Origin: Amycolatopsis sp. GM8
GTDB taxonomy: Bacteria > Actinomycetota > Actinomycetes > Mycobacteriales > Pseudonocardiaceae
Direction of reading: 5' to 3'
DNA: 64,000 nt
Assembly: GCF_021653975.1 (NCBI RefSeq)
Contig: NZ_JAJKFK010000013.1
Coordinates: forward strand, 1 to 64,000
The position numbers were made by a program, and so were the translations under genes. Each line of letters opens with the position of its first letter. Position 1 is the first letter of the stretch. The notes under the pieces are model-generated. The model did no database searches. It saw only the letters and a list, made by a program, of their open reading frames with translations, and was not told where the DNA came from. Below, in pieces: positions 29,299 to 39,370 of this stretch.

Positions 29299-30344
29299 TG
29301 TCCCGGATCATCATGGGCATCGAGAGCTCCTGCGACGAGACCGGCGTGGGCCTGGTGCGGCTGCACGACGACGGTGCCGTCGAGCTGCTCGCCGACGAAG
29401 TGGCCTCCAGCGTCGAGCAGCACGCGCGGTTCGGCGGGGTGGTGCCCGAGGTCGCCAGCCGGGCCCACCTGGAAGCCATGGTGCCCACGGCGAACCGCGC
29501 CTTCGAGACCGCCGACCTCAAACTGTCCGATGTGGACGCCATCGCGGTGACCGCCGGGCCGGGGCTGGCGGGCGCACTGCTCGTCGGGGTCTCCGCGGCC
29601 AAGGCCTACTCGGCGGCGCTCGGCGTGCCGCTGTACGGCGTCAACCACCTGGCGGGCCACATCGCCGTCGACACCCTGCAGCACGGGCCGCTGCCCACGC
29701 CGTGCCTGGCGCTGCTCGTCTCCGGCGGGCACACGCAACTTCTGCGCGTGGACGACATCGCCACCGCCATCACCGAACTCGGGTCCACTGTGGACGACGC
29801 GGCGGGCGAGGCCTACGACAAGGTCGCGCGCGTGCTCGGGCTGCCGTACCCGGGCGGGCCGCCCATCGACAAGGCCGCGCGGCAGGGCAACCCCAAGGCG
29901 ATCGCCTTCCCCCGGGGGATGACCGGCCCCCGCGACGCGAAGTACGACTTTTCGTTCTCCGGCTTGAAAACCGCTGTCGCCCGGTGGGTCGAGGGCGCCG
30001 AACGCCGCGGCGAGGAGATCCCGGTGAACGACGTGGCGGCCTCGTTCCAGGAAGCCGTTGCCGACGTGCTGACCGCGAAGGCCGTGCGCGCGGCGACGGA
30101 CCTGGGCATCGGCACGCTCGTCATCTCCGGTGGGGTCGCGGCCAACTCGCGGCTTTCCGAGTTGGCGCGCGAACGCTGCGAAGCGGCCGGCATCGAGCTG
30201 CGCGTGCCGCGGCCACGGCTGTGCACCGACAACGGCGCGATGATCGCCGCGCTCGGCGCGCACGTGGTGGCCGCCGGGGCCGAGGAGTCCTCTTTGGACA
30301 TCTCCGCGAACCCGGCGCTGCCCGTAAACGTCGTTTCGGTCTGA
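29298..30344 (+). CDS. tsaD: tRNA N6-adenosine threonylcarbamoyltransferase
   Basis: 348 residues. [16 protein letters not shown] at the N terminus, metal-binding HLAGH (near residue 115) with the second His nearby, [11 protein letters not shown], and C-terminal [15 protein letters not shown] ([11 protein letters not shown]) and [12 protein letters not shown] motifs. Transfers the threonylcarbamoyl group to A37. ATG at 29298 overlaps the rimI stop by one base. Followed by a hairpin terminator. Confidence 0.97.
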   Translation: MSRIIMGIESSCDETGVGLVRLHDDGAVELLADEVASSVEQHARFGGVVPEVASRAHLEAMVPTANRAFETADLKLSDVDAIAVTAGPGLAGALLVGVSAAKAYSAALGVPLYGVNHLAGHIAVDTLQHGPLPTPCLALLVSGGHTQLLRVDDIATAITELGSTVDDAAGEAYDKVARVLGLPYPGGPPIDKAARQGNPKAIAFPRGMTGPRDAKYDFSFSGLKTAVARWVEGAERRGEEIPVNDVAASFQEAVADVLTAKAVRAATDLGIGTLVISGGVAANSRLSELARERCEAAGIELRVPRPRLCTDNGAMIAALGAHVVAAGAEESSLDISANPALPVNVVSV

Positions 30345-30369
30345 GCTGGTCACGCCTTCCAGTTCACAC

Positions 30370-30405
30370 GCGGGCGGCCCGGGACGGAAGCCCGAAACCG
30401 CCCGC
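30370..30405. terminator. hairpin terminator between convergent tsaD and amidase
   Basis: gcgggcgg (30370-30377) pairs with ccgcccgc (30398-30405); the loop contains an additional short cccg/cggg pairing. No T-run on either side, as often in this GC-rich group. Confidence 0.55.
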
Positions 30406-30406
30406 C

Positions 30407-30433
30407 TGTGGACAACTGGGTACCTGTGGACAA
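30407..30433. promoter_or_regulatory. two DnaA-box-like sites
   Basis: tgtggacaa occurs at 30407-30415 and 30425-30433, direct orientation, 18 bp apart. The reverse complement, ttgtccaca, is the actinobacterial DnaA box consensus with no mismatch. They lie between the tsaD terminator and the stop codon of the amidase gene. Confidence 0.55.
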
Positions 30434-30434
30434 C

Positions 30435-32333
30435 TCAGGGGCGCCCGACCACCACATCGTCCGCCTTCACGTACGCGACCCGGTGCCCGAACTGGATCTG
30501 CACGTATTCCGTCGTCCCGCGCACCACGACATGCGTCGACGCGTCGAACGTCGTCGCCCAGTAGTACTCCGAAGGCAGCACCGGCCCGGCCACGTACTTC
30601 TGGCCGGCGGCGAACGTGTACTGCAGTGGCACCAGATCCTGCGGCGGGATGTTCGCCGGGTACGCCCCGGCCTCCGGGAACGCCCGCCCGTACACCGGAA
30701 CCGTGGCCAGACCGGCCTTCGGCGTCACCACCTGCCCCAGCACCGGCACCGCCGCCGCGCTGCGGAACCAGCCCCGCTGCCCCAGGTACCAGATCGCCGT
30801 CCAGTCGCCCCGGGTCTCGGCGACCGCGTACTGCTGGCCCGCCGAAGCCCGGCTGCCCACATCGGAGACGTCCATTGTGGACGGTGAGCCGTCTGGGTGC
30901 AGGCCCAGATCCTGCAGCAGTGGCGCGTCGTCCCGCGGCTCAGTACGGAGGATGACCGCGGACGATCCGCGCAGCGTGCACGCGGCGCCCGGGGTGTCGC
31001 AGCCGGTGAAACCGGGCTGGTTCGCGGCGAAGTCCGGCTTGATCATGACCAGCCCGGTGCTCTGCCGCGCCCAGCTGTGCAACGGCGCGCCGAGCAGCTC
31101 GAAGTAGTGGGCCCAGTCCCAGTACGGGCCCGGGTCCCAGTGCATGCCCGCGACCGTCGACGGGATCGTGCCGGGGACGTTGTCGTGGCCGATGATGTGC
31201 TGGCGGTCCAGCGGGATCCGGTACTTGTCGGCCAGGTAACGCACCAGCTTCGCCGACGTGCGGTACAGCGCCTCGGTGTACCAGCCGCCCTGCGCGCCGA
31301 AGCCCTCGTGCTCGACCCCGATGGATTTCGCGTTCACATACCAGTTCCCGGCATGCCAGCCGACGTCCTTGGTCTGGATGTGCTGCGCGATGTGCCCGTC
31401 GCTGGAGCGCAGCGTGTAGTGCCAGCCCAGGTACGTCGGGTCCTGCACCAGGCCCAGCGCAACGTCGTAGGAGCACTCGGTGTCGTGGATGACGATGTGC
31501 GTGATCTGCTGGGTCCCCGGCCGCTCGGCCTTGTCGTAGTTGCCGTAGCCGCCGTTGGGGGTTTCCTGATATGGCGCGGGAATCCACTCGGCCCACACGT
31601 CCGGCGGCGCCTCGACGTCACCGCGCGCCGACGCGGGCAGGCCCAGCGAGCGGAGCTGGCCACGGGCGGGGGAGACGTTCGTGGCGTCCAGCCGGACGTC
31701 CTGGCCGTCGTCGGTCACCCGGCTCGCGCCACTGGTGATCGTGCGGTAGACCTCGTCGGCGAAGAACGCGGCGGCGGTCGAGTCCGTCGCGCCGCTGTAG
31801 CGGGCCACGGCGCCGTACCAGTCCGCCGGGCTGTCGCTCTTGATGCCCAGTTCTCGTTGGTACTGAGCCAAAACTGCCGCGCCACCGCGGATGTTCTGCA
31901 CGGCATCGGTACGCAGTTCGGCCGGGTTCGCGCCGGTCAGCTCGGCGGCGAGGTCGACCGTCTGCAGGGCAGGTACCGGCGCGGCATGCTGTGGTTCGGC
32001 GGGCCGCAGCGCCGCGCGGGCGAGGTCGCCGCGCGGGTCCTCGGTGCCCTTGTCGTGGTGGCTGCCGCCCGCGGCGACCGTGCGCAGGTCGGTCAGGTGC
32101 ATCGGCCCGAAACCGGCGCCCGTGCTCGGCGTGCCCGCGTTGTAGTCCCAGCGCGACTTCAGGTACGAGACGCCCAGCAGCACCTGCTCTGGCACCCCGA
32201 ACTCGGCAGCGGCCGCGGCGAAGGCCCGCTGCCGTGAGCCGCCGACGGTGGCCGAGGCGGTACCGGGCAGCAGCGCGAATCCCGCTGTCCCTGCCGCGGC
32301 CGCGAGCGCGGTCCGGCGCGTGAACGGATCCAT
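30435..32333 (-). CDS. Tat-exported N-acetylmuramoyl-L-alanine amidase
   Basis: 632 residues. N-terminal twin-arginine signal (TRRTALAAAAGTAGFALLPG, cleavage after TASA near residue 28). Residues about 35-210 resemble a lysozyme/transglycosylase-like helical domain (YLKSRWDYN, ARYSGATDS). Residues about 275-425 are an Amidase_2 domain with zinc ligands in IVIHDTE, GWHAGNW, and DPGPYWDW. The C-terminal 200 residues are SH3-like repeats and a Trp/Tyr-rich wall-binding region. Likely a peptidoglycan hydrolase acting outside the membrane. Confidence 0.87.
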   Translation of the reverse strand: MDPFTRRTALAAAAGTAGFALLPGTASATVGGSRQRAFAAAAAEFGVPEQVLLGVSYLKSRWDYNAGTPSTGAGFGPMHLTDLRTVAAGGSHHDKGTEDPRGDLARAALRPAEPQHAAPVPALQTVDLAAELTGANPAELRTDAVQNIRGGAAVLAQYQRELGIKSDSPADWYGAVARYSGATDSTAAAFFADEVYRTITSGASRVTDDGQDVRLDATNVSPARGQLRSLGLPASARGDVEAPPDVWAEWIPAPYQETPNGGYGNYDKAERPGTQQITHIVIHDTECSYDVALGLVQDPTYLGWHYTLRSSDGHIAQHIQTKDVGWHAGNWYVNAKSIGVEHEGFGAQGGWYTEALYRTSAKLVRYLADKYRIPLDRQHIIGHDNVPGTIPSTVAGMHWDPGPYWDWAHYFELLGAPLHSWARQSTGLVMIKPDFAANQPGFTGCDTPGAACTLRGSSAVILRTEPRDDAPLLQDLGLHPDGSPSTMDVSDVGSRASAGQQYAVAETRGDWTAIWYLGQRGWFRSAAAVPVLGQVVTPKAGLATVPVYGRAFPEAGAYPANIPPQDLVPLQYTFAAGQKYVAGPVLPSEYYWATTFDASTHVVVRGTTEYVQIQFGHRVAYVKADDVVVGRP

Positions 32334-32432
32334 GGTTCTCCCTCGCCTGCGAACGATGTGCAGAACCTACAACCCGTCCGCAGGTTTGGGGAGCGCCTTT
32401 CGTACGCCGTGGCGGGAAAGTTGGTGAAAGGC

Positions 32433-32816
32433 TCAGCGAATCGGTTCAGGTGCCGGCCGGGTGTCGAAACTTTCGCGCGCGGCCATGATCTCGTCGGCGC
32501 GGGCTTCGGCCCAGTGACCGAGCGCATTCATCAGATCGCCGGCCTCGGTGCCCAGCGCCGTCACCGAGTACTCGACGCGCGGCGGCACCGTGGGATACAC
32601 GTCGCGACGCACGAGTCCGTCGCGTTCGAGCAAGCGCAGGGTCTGGGTGAGCATCTTCTGTGTGACGCCCTCGAGTTGCCGTCGCAGTTCGCTGAACCGC
32701 AGCGGCCCGTCTTCCTGTCGCAGCGCGCCGAGTACGAGCAGCGCCCACTTGTTGGCGAGGGTCTCGAGCACCTGGCGGGCGGGACAGGTGCGCAGGTACG
32801 ACTCGACAGTATCCAT
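32433..32816 (-). CDS. HxlR-family transcriptional regulator
   Basis: 127 residues from ATG at 32816. Winged-helix HxlR domain: CPARQVLETLANKWALLVLGAL, GVTQKMLTQTLRLLERDGLVRR, VEYSVTALG. The conserved N-terminal Cys (CPARQVL) may sense oxidants or electrophiles. A TTG start six codons upstream is possible. Divergent from the quinone-oxidoreductase-like gene, the common HxlR/target arrangement. Confidence 0.9.
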   Translation of the reverse strand: MDTVESYLRTCPARQVLETLANKWALLVLGALRQEDGPLRFSELRRQLEGVTQKMLTQTLRLLERDGLVRRDVYPTVPPRVEYSVTALGTEAGDLMNALGHWAEARADEIMAARESFDTRPAPEPIR

Positions 32817-32826
32817 CAGGTACCTG
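32817..32826. promoter_or_regulatory. 10-bp palindrome in HxlR/oxidoreductase divergent promoter
   Basis: caggtacctg, perfect palindrome directly upstream of the regulator start and 55 bp before the divergent oxidoreductase. HxlR proteins bind short inverted repeats in such positions; candidate operator. Confidence 0.35.
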
Positions 32827-32881
32827 GATATCAAAAAGGTGCCTTCTTCACAACAGATACCAACGGCTCGACGATGACGGT

Positions 32882-33742
32882 GTGAAAGCGATCAACGTGA
32901 GCAGGTTCGGCGGTCCCGAGGTCTTGGAGCTCGTCGAGGAGGCAGTTCCCGTGCCCGGCGCGGGCGAGGTGCTGGTCCGGGTGCGTGCGGCGAGCGTCAA
33001 CCCGGTCGACTGGAAGGTGCGCAGCGGTCTCCTCGACGCGCTGGGGCCGGCGCCGCTGCGCGTCGGGTTCGACTTCTCCGGCGAGGTCGGCGGGTGCGAC
33101 GTCTACGGGATGTGGCTGAGCCGCACGGGCGCGTACGCGGAGTACGTCGTCGCGCCGGAGGATGCGTTGGCGCCCAAGCCATCCGGCTTGAGCCACGTGC
33201 AGGCGGCCGCGCTGCCGTCGGTGGCTTTGACCGCCTACCAGGCGTTGCGCGATGTCCAAAGCGGACAGCGCGTCCTGGTGCACGCCGCCGCCGGTGGGAT
33301 CGGGCACCTCGCGGTGCAGCTCGCCTCGCTGGCCGGCGCGTACGTCATCGGGACCGCGCGGGCGGCCAACCACGCCTTCGTGAAGGAACTCGGCGCGCAC
33401 GAGGTGATCGACTACACCGCCACGGACTTCACCACGGCGGTGCGCGACGTCGACGTGGTGTTCGACCTCGTCGGTGGCGGCTACGGCAAACGCTCGCTGG
33501 AAGTCCTTGCGCCGCAAGGGGTTCTGCTCGACGCGGTCGGGGACGACGCGGAGGGTGACCCGCGCTACCGGCGGGTCTGGGTGCAGTCGTCCGGGACGGA
33601 CCTGGCGGCGATCGGCGAACTGGTGGAGGCCGGGAAGCTGCGCGTACACGTCGCACGGACGTTCCCGCTGGCGGACGCGGCGAAAGCGCACGAACTGAGT
33701 GAAACCGGACGGGTACGCGGCAAGATCGTGCTGGAGGTGTGA
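32882..33742 (+). CDS. NADP-dependent quinone oxidoreductase-like protein
   Basis: 286 residues, shorter than usual (about 310-330). MDR family: NPVDWKVRSG, GFDFSGEV, NADP motif AAAGGIGHLAVQLA near residue 140. The segment between the FSGEV motif and YGMW is shorter than in relatives, so part of the catalytic domain seems deleted (GFDFSGEVGGCDVYGMW). No zinc ligands. GTG start. Likely controlled by the divergent HxlR regulator. Confidence 0.8.
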   Translation: MKAINVSRFGGPEVLELVEEAVPVPGAGEVLVRVRAASVNPVDWKVRSGLLDALGPAPLRVGFDFSGEVGGCDVYGMWLSRTGAYAEYVVAPEDALAPKPSGLSHVQAAALPSVALTAYQALRDVQSGQRVLVHAAAGGIGHLAVQLASLAGAYVIGTARAANHAFVKELGAHEVIDYTATDFTTAVRDVDVVFDLVGGGYGKRSLEVLAPQGVLLDAVGDDAEGDPRYRRVWVQSSGTDLAAIGELVEAGKLRVHVARTFPLADAAKAHELSETGRVRGKIVLEV

Positions 33743-33826
33743 GGCCCGCCTTCGCGCGCGGGTACGGTCAGCACTGACCGGGCGATCGCGGCCGGAGCGA
33801 CGAAGGTACCGACAGGTGGAGGTTCG

Positions 33827-34423
33827 GTGAACCTCCACATCATCGGGCAGGCCGTGGGGCTCTTCGCCGTCACCAACATCGACGACACCGTCGTCCTCGC
33901 TCTCTTCTTCGCCCAGGGCATCGGCCGCCACGGAGCGACTCGCGACATCGCGCTCGGCCAGTATCTCGGGTTCGTCGTCATCCTTGGTGTCTCCGTCGCA
34001 GCGGCATTCGGCGCGACCTTCCTGCCCGACAACGCCATCCCGTACCTCGGCCTGCTGCCACTCGCCCTCGGCATCAAGGCCGCCGTCGAAGCGTGGCGCC
34101 ACCGCAAGTACCCCGGCGAGGAGAAAGCCAGCCGGGGGAGTGGTCCCAAAATCCTCGACGTAGCACTGGTCACCGTCGCCAACGGCGGCGACAACATCGG
34201 TGTCTACGTGCCCGTCTTCGCCACCGCGGGCATCGGCGGGATCAGCGTCTACGTCGTCGTGTTCCTGGTCCTGCTCGCCGCACTGCTCGTGCTGGGAAGG
34301 TACTTCGCCACCCGGCCGGGCATCACGAAAGTGCTCGCACGCTGGGGCCACATCCTGCTGCCCGTCGTCCTGATCGGCATCGGGCTGCTCATCCTCATCG
34401 AGGGCGGAGCCTTCGGTATTTAG
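33827..34423 (+). CDS. CadD-like cadmium-resistance transporter
   Basis: 198 residues with about six transmembrane helices. VTNIDDTVVLALFF and TVANGGDNIGVYVPVFA repeat the N(I/G)DD/N motif typical of CadD and LysE-superfamily members; a cytoplasmic charged loop lies between (WRHRKYPGEEKASRG). Exports cations such as cadmium in homologues; substrate here not shown. GTG start after a ggaggttcg ribosome site. Confidence 0.82.
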   Translation: MNLHIIGQAVGLFAVTNIDDTVVLALFFAQGIGRHGATRDIALGQYLGFVVILGVSVAAAFGATFLPDNAIPYLGLLPLALGIKAAVEAWRHRKYPGEEKASRGSGPKILDVALVTVANGGDNIGVYVPVFATAGIGGISVYVVVFLVLLAALLVLGRYFATRPGITKVLARWGHILLPVVLIGIGLLILIEGGAFGI

Positions 34424-34673
34424 CTCACCTGGCAGTTCGGAGCCGCTCCCAGGAAGTCCGCCGCCGTGTTGTCCGAGGTTGCGCCGGAGGCTGGAGTCTC
34501 GCTCGACCGAAGGAACCCCGATCAGCGAACCCACCAGAGGCTGGATGCCGAGATCCTGACCGCGAGCAGATGAGGCCCGGCAGGAACGGCACGGAACCGC
34601 ACGGAACAGTGTCCCTGCTCGAAGCCCCACGTCAGGGCCTTTCGACCGGTCGAGTGCGACCCTGCTTGCGGCG
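34424..34673. other. intergenic region without recognisable gene
   Basis: Gap between the CadD-like gene and the groES promoter. No long open frame. A minus-strand reading from about 34517 to 34420 ends in a plausible C-terminal peptide (DNTAADFLGAAPNCQVS), which may be a gene remnant or chance. Confidence 0.4.
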
Positions 34674-34700
34674 TTGGCACTCGCGTGGCTAGAGTGCTAA
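34674..34700 (+). promoter_or_regulatory. CIRCE operator of groES
   Basis: ttggcactc, 9-base spacer, gagtgctaa: the CIRCE consensus (TTAGCACTC-N9-GAGTGCTAA) with one mismatch in the left arm. Target of the HrcA repressor. ttggca and taaatg, 18 bp apart, could be the -35 and -10 boxes, so HrcA would cover the promoter. 106 bp upstream of groES. Confidence 0.9.
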
Positions 34701-34806
34701 ATGCACGGCACCGCACACGCCCCGGCACCCGCGACGGCGGGGGTGGTAGGCGCCAAAACCTGTAAGTACCTGCCAACGCTTTCGACGACCCGTGGAGGTC
34801 AACCCG

Positions 34807-35100
34807 GTGAGCGTGAACATCAAACCGCTCGAGGACAAGATCGTTGTCCAGACGAGCGAGGCCGAGGAGACGACGGCTTCCGGTCTCGTCATCCCCGACA
34901 CCGCGAAGGAAAAGCCCCAGGAGGGCAAGGTTCTGGCCGTGGGCCCGGGCCGCGTGGACGACAAGGGCACCCGCATCCCGGTGGATGTGGCTGTCGGCGA
35001 CGTCGTGATCTACTCCAAGTACGGCGGCACCGAGGTCAAGTACAACGGTGAGGACTACTTGATCCTGTCCGCTCGCGACGTGCTGGCCGTCGTCAACTGA
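34807..35100 (+). CDS. groES: co-chaperonin GroES
   Basis: 97 residues, standard length. [11 protein letters not shown], mobile loop [20 protein letters not shown] and VLAVGPGR. Caps the GroEL cavity. GTG at 34807 follows ggagg; it gives the family N terminus [11 protein letters not shown]. Heat-inducible through the CIRCE site. Confidence 0.97.
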   Translation: MSVNIKPLEDKIVVQTSEAEETTASGLVIPDTAKEKPQEGKVLAVGPGRVDDKGTRIPVDVAVGDVVIYSKYGGTEVKYNGEDYLILSARDVLAVVN

Positions 35101-35119
35101 CGGACCGGCGCACGCATCG

Positions 35120-36796
<1,677 letters not shown>

Positions 36797-36812
36797 CGCA
36801 TCCGCAAGTCGG

Positions 36813-36849
36813 AAAAGGGGCGGTTCCCGGCCGGGAACCGCCCCTTTTT
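36813..36849 (+). terminator. intrinsic terminator of groEL
   Basis: Perfect 18-bp inverted repeat (aaaaggggcggttcccgg with its complement) followed by T. First of two back-to-back terminators. Confidence 0.85.
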
Positions 36850-36867
36850 CGTTATTTCCACGCATGA

Positions 36868-36905
36868 AAAAGGGGGTGACGCCCGCGCGGGCGTCACCCC
36901 CTTTT
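36868..36905 (-). terminator. intrinsic terminator of whiB
   Basis: Perfect inverted repeat aaaagggggtgacgcccgc with its complement, ending just after the whiB stop on the minus strand. Confidence 0.85.
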
Positions 36906-36913
36906 CCTCCCCC

Positions 36914-37216
36914 TCACTGGCCGGAAAGACTCAGCTGGCGCTTACCGGTCTTGAGGATGTTGTCCCGCTCGGACTCGGAAAGACCGCCCCAGATGCCGTA
37001 CGGCTCGTGCACGGCCAGTGCGTGTTCCCGGCACAACCGCAGAACCGGGCAGGACTGGCAAATCGCTTTCGCCCGGGCCTCCCGTCGTGCCCTGGCCGGT
37101 CCGCGCTCCCCGTCAGGATGGAAGAAAGCAGCACTGTCCATCCCTCGGCAGGACCCCTCCAGCTGCCAGTCCCAGATATCTGCGTTGGGACCGGGAAGCC
37201 TGCGCGTGTCTGCCAT
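36914..37216 (-). CDS. WhiB-family iron-sulfur regulator, WhiB3-like
   Basis: 100 residues. Four cluster cysteines at 23, 53, 56 and 62 (GSCRG, ICQSCPVLRLC), the GIWGG turn near residue 76 and a basic C-terminal tail. The N-terminal PGPNADIWDWQLEG and position between groEL1 and sigD are those of mycobacterial whiB3 (and streptomycete whiD). Binds a 4Fe-4S cluster and partners the primary sigma factor. ggagg ribosome site 8 bases upstream. Confidence 0.93.
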   Translation of the reverse strand: MADTRRLPGPNADIWDWQLEGSCRGMDSAAFFHPDGERGPARARREARAKAICQSCPVLRLCREHALAVHEPYGIWGGLSESERDNILKTGKRQLSLSGQ

Positions 37217-37441
37217 CGTGACCGCCTCCGTTATTCGGTCGGATCCCCTCGTTGTCGCACTCCGACTACTCCATTCGGTGCAACGGCGGTAACGTTAGAA
37301 GCGCGCCAATAGTTGTTCAAGGAAATCGGTGGGATTCATCCTTTGGATGTCCCCCGCAAGCGTGAGTATGCGATCTTCCGCAGGTGGGCCTGCATAACTT
37401 CCAGGTTGCTGGGTAGTCATGCGTCGGCGATATTTGATCGA

Positions 37442-38344
37442 ATGGATCGCGCACGGCAGGCAGAGCCGACGATGCCGGTGGCCGCCGTGGCCAGGCGGCT
37501 CGGCGTCGCCCCGGCCACGCTCCGCACCTGGGACCGGCGGTACGGGCTCGGCCCGAGCAGGCACACGGGCGGCAAGCACCGCCGCTACGGCGCCACCGAC
37601 ATCAGCCGTCTCGAACTCATGCAGCGCGCCCTGCTCCGGGGCGCCTCGACGGCGGAAGCCGCCCGGTTCGCGCTCGACGCGGCGATCACCGACGGACCCG
37701 CCGAGACCCGCCCCGCGCGGGCCGACCCCGACCGTTCCGTCGCGCGGCGGCTGCGCGGCGCCGCGTTCGCCCTGGACGCCGCCGCGACCCAGCGCCTGCT
37801 CGCGGCGGCGATCGCGGACGCCGGCGCCGGAGCGGCCTGGGAGACCGTCATCGAGCCGGTGCTGACCGCGTTCGGCGCGGGCTGGCACGGCACGCACGCC
37901 GGCGCCGAGGCCGAGTACCTGCTGACCGAGTCCGTGCTGGCCGCGCTGATCCGGGCGACGCCGCTGCTGGAGCAGCCGCGTAACTCCCGGCCGGTGCTGC
38001 TGAGTACCGTGCCGGACGAGCGATCGGCCCTTCCGCTGTACGCGCTGGCCGCCTGCCTGGCCGAACGCGGGATCAGCGCCCAGGTCTTCGGGACCGCGCC
38101 ACCGGCCGAAGTGCTGGCCGTCGCCGTGCGGCGCAGCGCACCCGCCGCCGTCGTGCTGCGGGCCCAGCGGAGCACGATGGCCGACGGCGGGTTGTTCCCG
38201 CGCGTGTCGCGCGGCCGCCAGCGCAGCCGGGTGTTCGCCTGGGGACCCGGCTGGGGCGGCGCCGCCTTGCCCGACAAGGTCGAGTTGTTGCCTGACCTGC
38301 GCGAGGCGGCCGAACGCATCGAATATGTCTTACTTGGTCGCTAA
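37442..38344 (+). CDS. MerR-family regulator with B12-binding-like domain
   Basis: 300 residues from ATG at 37442. N-terminal MerR helix-turn-helix (VAAVARRLGVAPATLRTWDRRYGL, then HRRYGATDISRLELM). The C-terminal part matches the helical-plus-Rossmann layout of CarH/LitR cobalamin photoreceptors, but the W-x9-EH signature is W148-x9-E158-Y159, with the cobalamin-ligating His replaced by Tyr. So adenosylcobalamin sensing is doubtful. No light-response genes are nearby. Confidence 0.75.
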   Translation: MDRARQAEPTMPVAAVARRLGVAPATLRTWDRRYGLGPSRHTGGKHRRYGATDISRLELMQRALLRGASTAEAARFALDAAITDGPAETRPARADPDRSVARRLRGAAFALDAAATQRLLAAAIADAGAGAAWETVIEPVLTAFGAGWHGTHAGAEAEYLLTESVLAALIRATPLLEQPRNSRPVLLSTVPDERSALPLYALAACLAERGISAQVFGTAPPAEVLAVAVRRSAPAAVVLRAQRSTMADGGLFPRVSRGRQRSRVFAWGPGWGGAALPDKVELLPDLREAAERIEYVLLGR

Positions 38345-38345
38345 G

Positions 38346-38395
38346 CGCCGGCCCCTCACCCGACCACCACCCCTCATCGAGGCGCTTCGCGCCGC
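38346..38395. repeat. 50-bp dispersed repeat, copy B
   Basis: Copy of 13341-13390 with 3 mismatches, again directly upstream of a gene start (38408) and just after the preceding stop. Hairpin ggcgc-ttc-gcgcc at its end. Confidence 0.85.
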
Positions 38396-38407
38396 TAGTT
38401 TGGTCGC

Positions 38408-39229
38408 GTGCCCATGGAAGAGCTGCGACGGGCGGCCTTCGGCGACCTGCCGGTGGTCCCGTCCGGTGTGCCCGCGTCGCCGCGCGCGAAGCTGCTGACC
38501 GCGATCGTGCTCGGCGCGCAGGGCCGGTACGCGAGTGCGGCGACGCTGCTGGACGAGGTCGCGGGCGGCCGGGATCGGGTGCTCGGGTCGCTTGCCCGGT
38601 CGACCTTCGCGTCGCATCGCCGTCAGCTCGGCGGGCATCGCGCCGCCTTCGGACCCGATGGCGGCGCGCTCCGGCTCGTGACCGGCCTGTCCGGTGACGA
38701 GGACCCGGACGGTCTCGATGCCGAGGGGGCGCGGGCCGACGCGCTGCTCGGCCTGGCCGCCGACAACCTGGGCGTCGGCCGGCTGCCGCTCGCCCGGCGC
38801 CTGGTGGCCCGCGTGACGGCGCGGAGCTGGCGGTCGAAGGTCCGGCTGGGCTGGGTCACCGCCGAGATCGAGCTCGCCGGCGGCCGGCCGGCCGGCGCGG
38901 TGGCTCCGGCGGAGTCCGCGCTCGAATTCGCGACGGCGGCCGGCGCGCTGCGGCACGTCGTGAAATCCCAGCTCGTGCTCGCCGCCGCGCTGGGGGCCGC
39001 GGGAGACCGTGAACGAGCGGTGCACCTCATCGACGAAGCACTCGCGGTGACCGACAAGTTCGCACTACGCTCCTTGAGCTGGCCCGCCGGACTGCTCGCT
39101 GCGGAGCACCGGCCCGGCGGGGGTGGCCGTGATCGATCCAGCGTCGAGGCGCTGGTACACGCTGTGTTACTACGAACCGATCCGGACGGGAGGCGGCTGG
39201 CGAGTGAATCGCCGTGGGTCCCGGCGTGA
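38408..39229 (+). CDS. conserved helical protein, Rv3415c-like
   Basis: 273 residues. Alpha-helical repeats resembling TPRs (AKLLTAIVLGAQGRYASAATLLDEV, ARADALLGLAADNLGVGRLPLARRLV, AALGAAGDRERAVHLIDEAL). No catalytic or membrane features. Position between whiB3 and sigD matches mycobacterial Rv3415c. GTG start at 38408; ATG at 38414 also possible. Function unknown. Confidence 0.7.
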   Translation: MPMEELRRAAFGDLPVVPSGVPASPRAKLLTAIVLGAQGRYASAATLLDEVAGGRDRVLGSLARSTFASHRRQLGGHRAAFGPDGGALRLVTGLSGDEDPDGLDAEGARADALLGLAADNLGVGRLPLARRLVARVTARSWRSKVRLGWVTAEIELAGGRPAGAVAPAESALEFATAAGALRHVVKSQLVLAAALGAAGDRERAVHLIDEALAVTDKFALRSLSWPAGLLAAEHRPGGGGRDRSSVEALVHAVLLRTDPDGRRLASESPWVPA

Positions 39230-39303
39230 CGCCGGTTGGAGCAGCCGAGGTGGCCATACCGACATCCGGGCGAAGATCTTCCAAAAAAAGCCACCGGATC
39301 GTG

Positions 39304-39331
39304 TCAAGGTTCGGCCTAAAGCGTCCGATAG
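39304..39331 (+). promoter_or_regulatory. sigma-28-like promoter candidate upstream of bldM-like gene
   Basis: tcaa, 16 bases, tccgatag: close to the FliA/WhiG-type pattern (TAAA-N15-GCCGATAA), matching 3 of 4 and 6 of 8 positions. It ends 39 bp before the start codon. Weak evidence by itself. Confidence 0.3.
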
Positions 39332-39370
39332 GGGATATGGAAGGTCACCCGGCTGCAGGAAGGAAACCCC

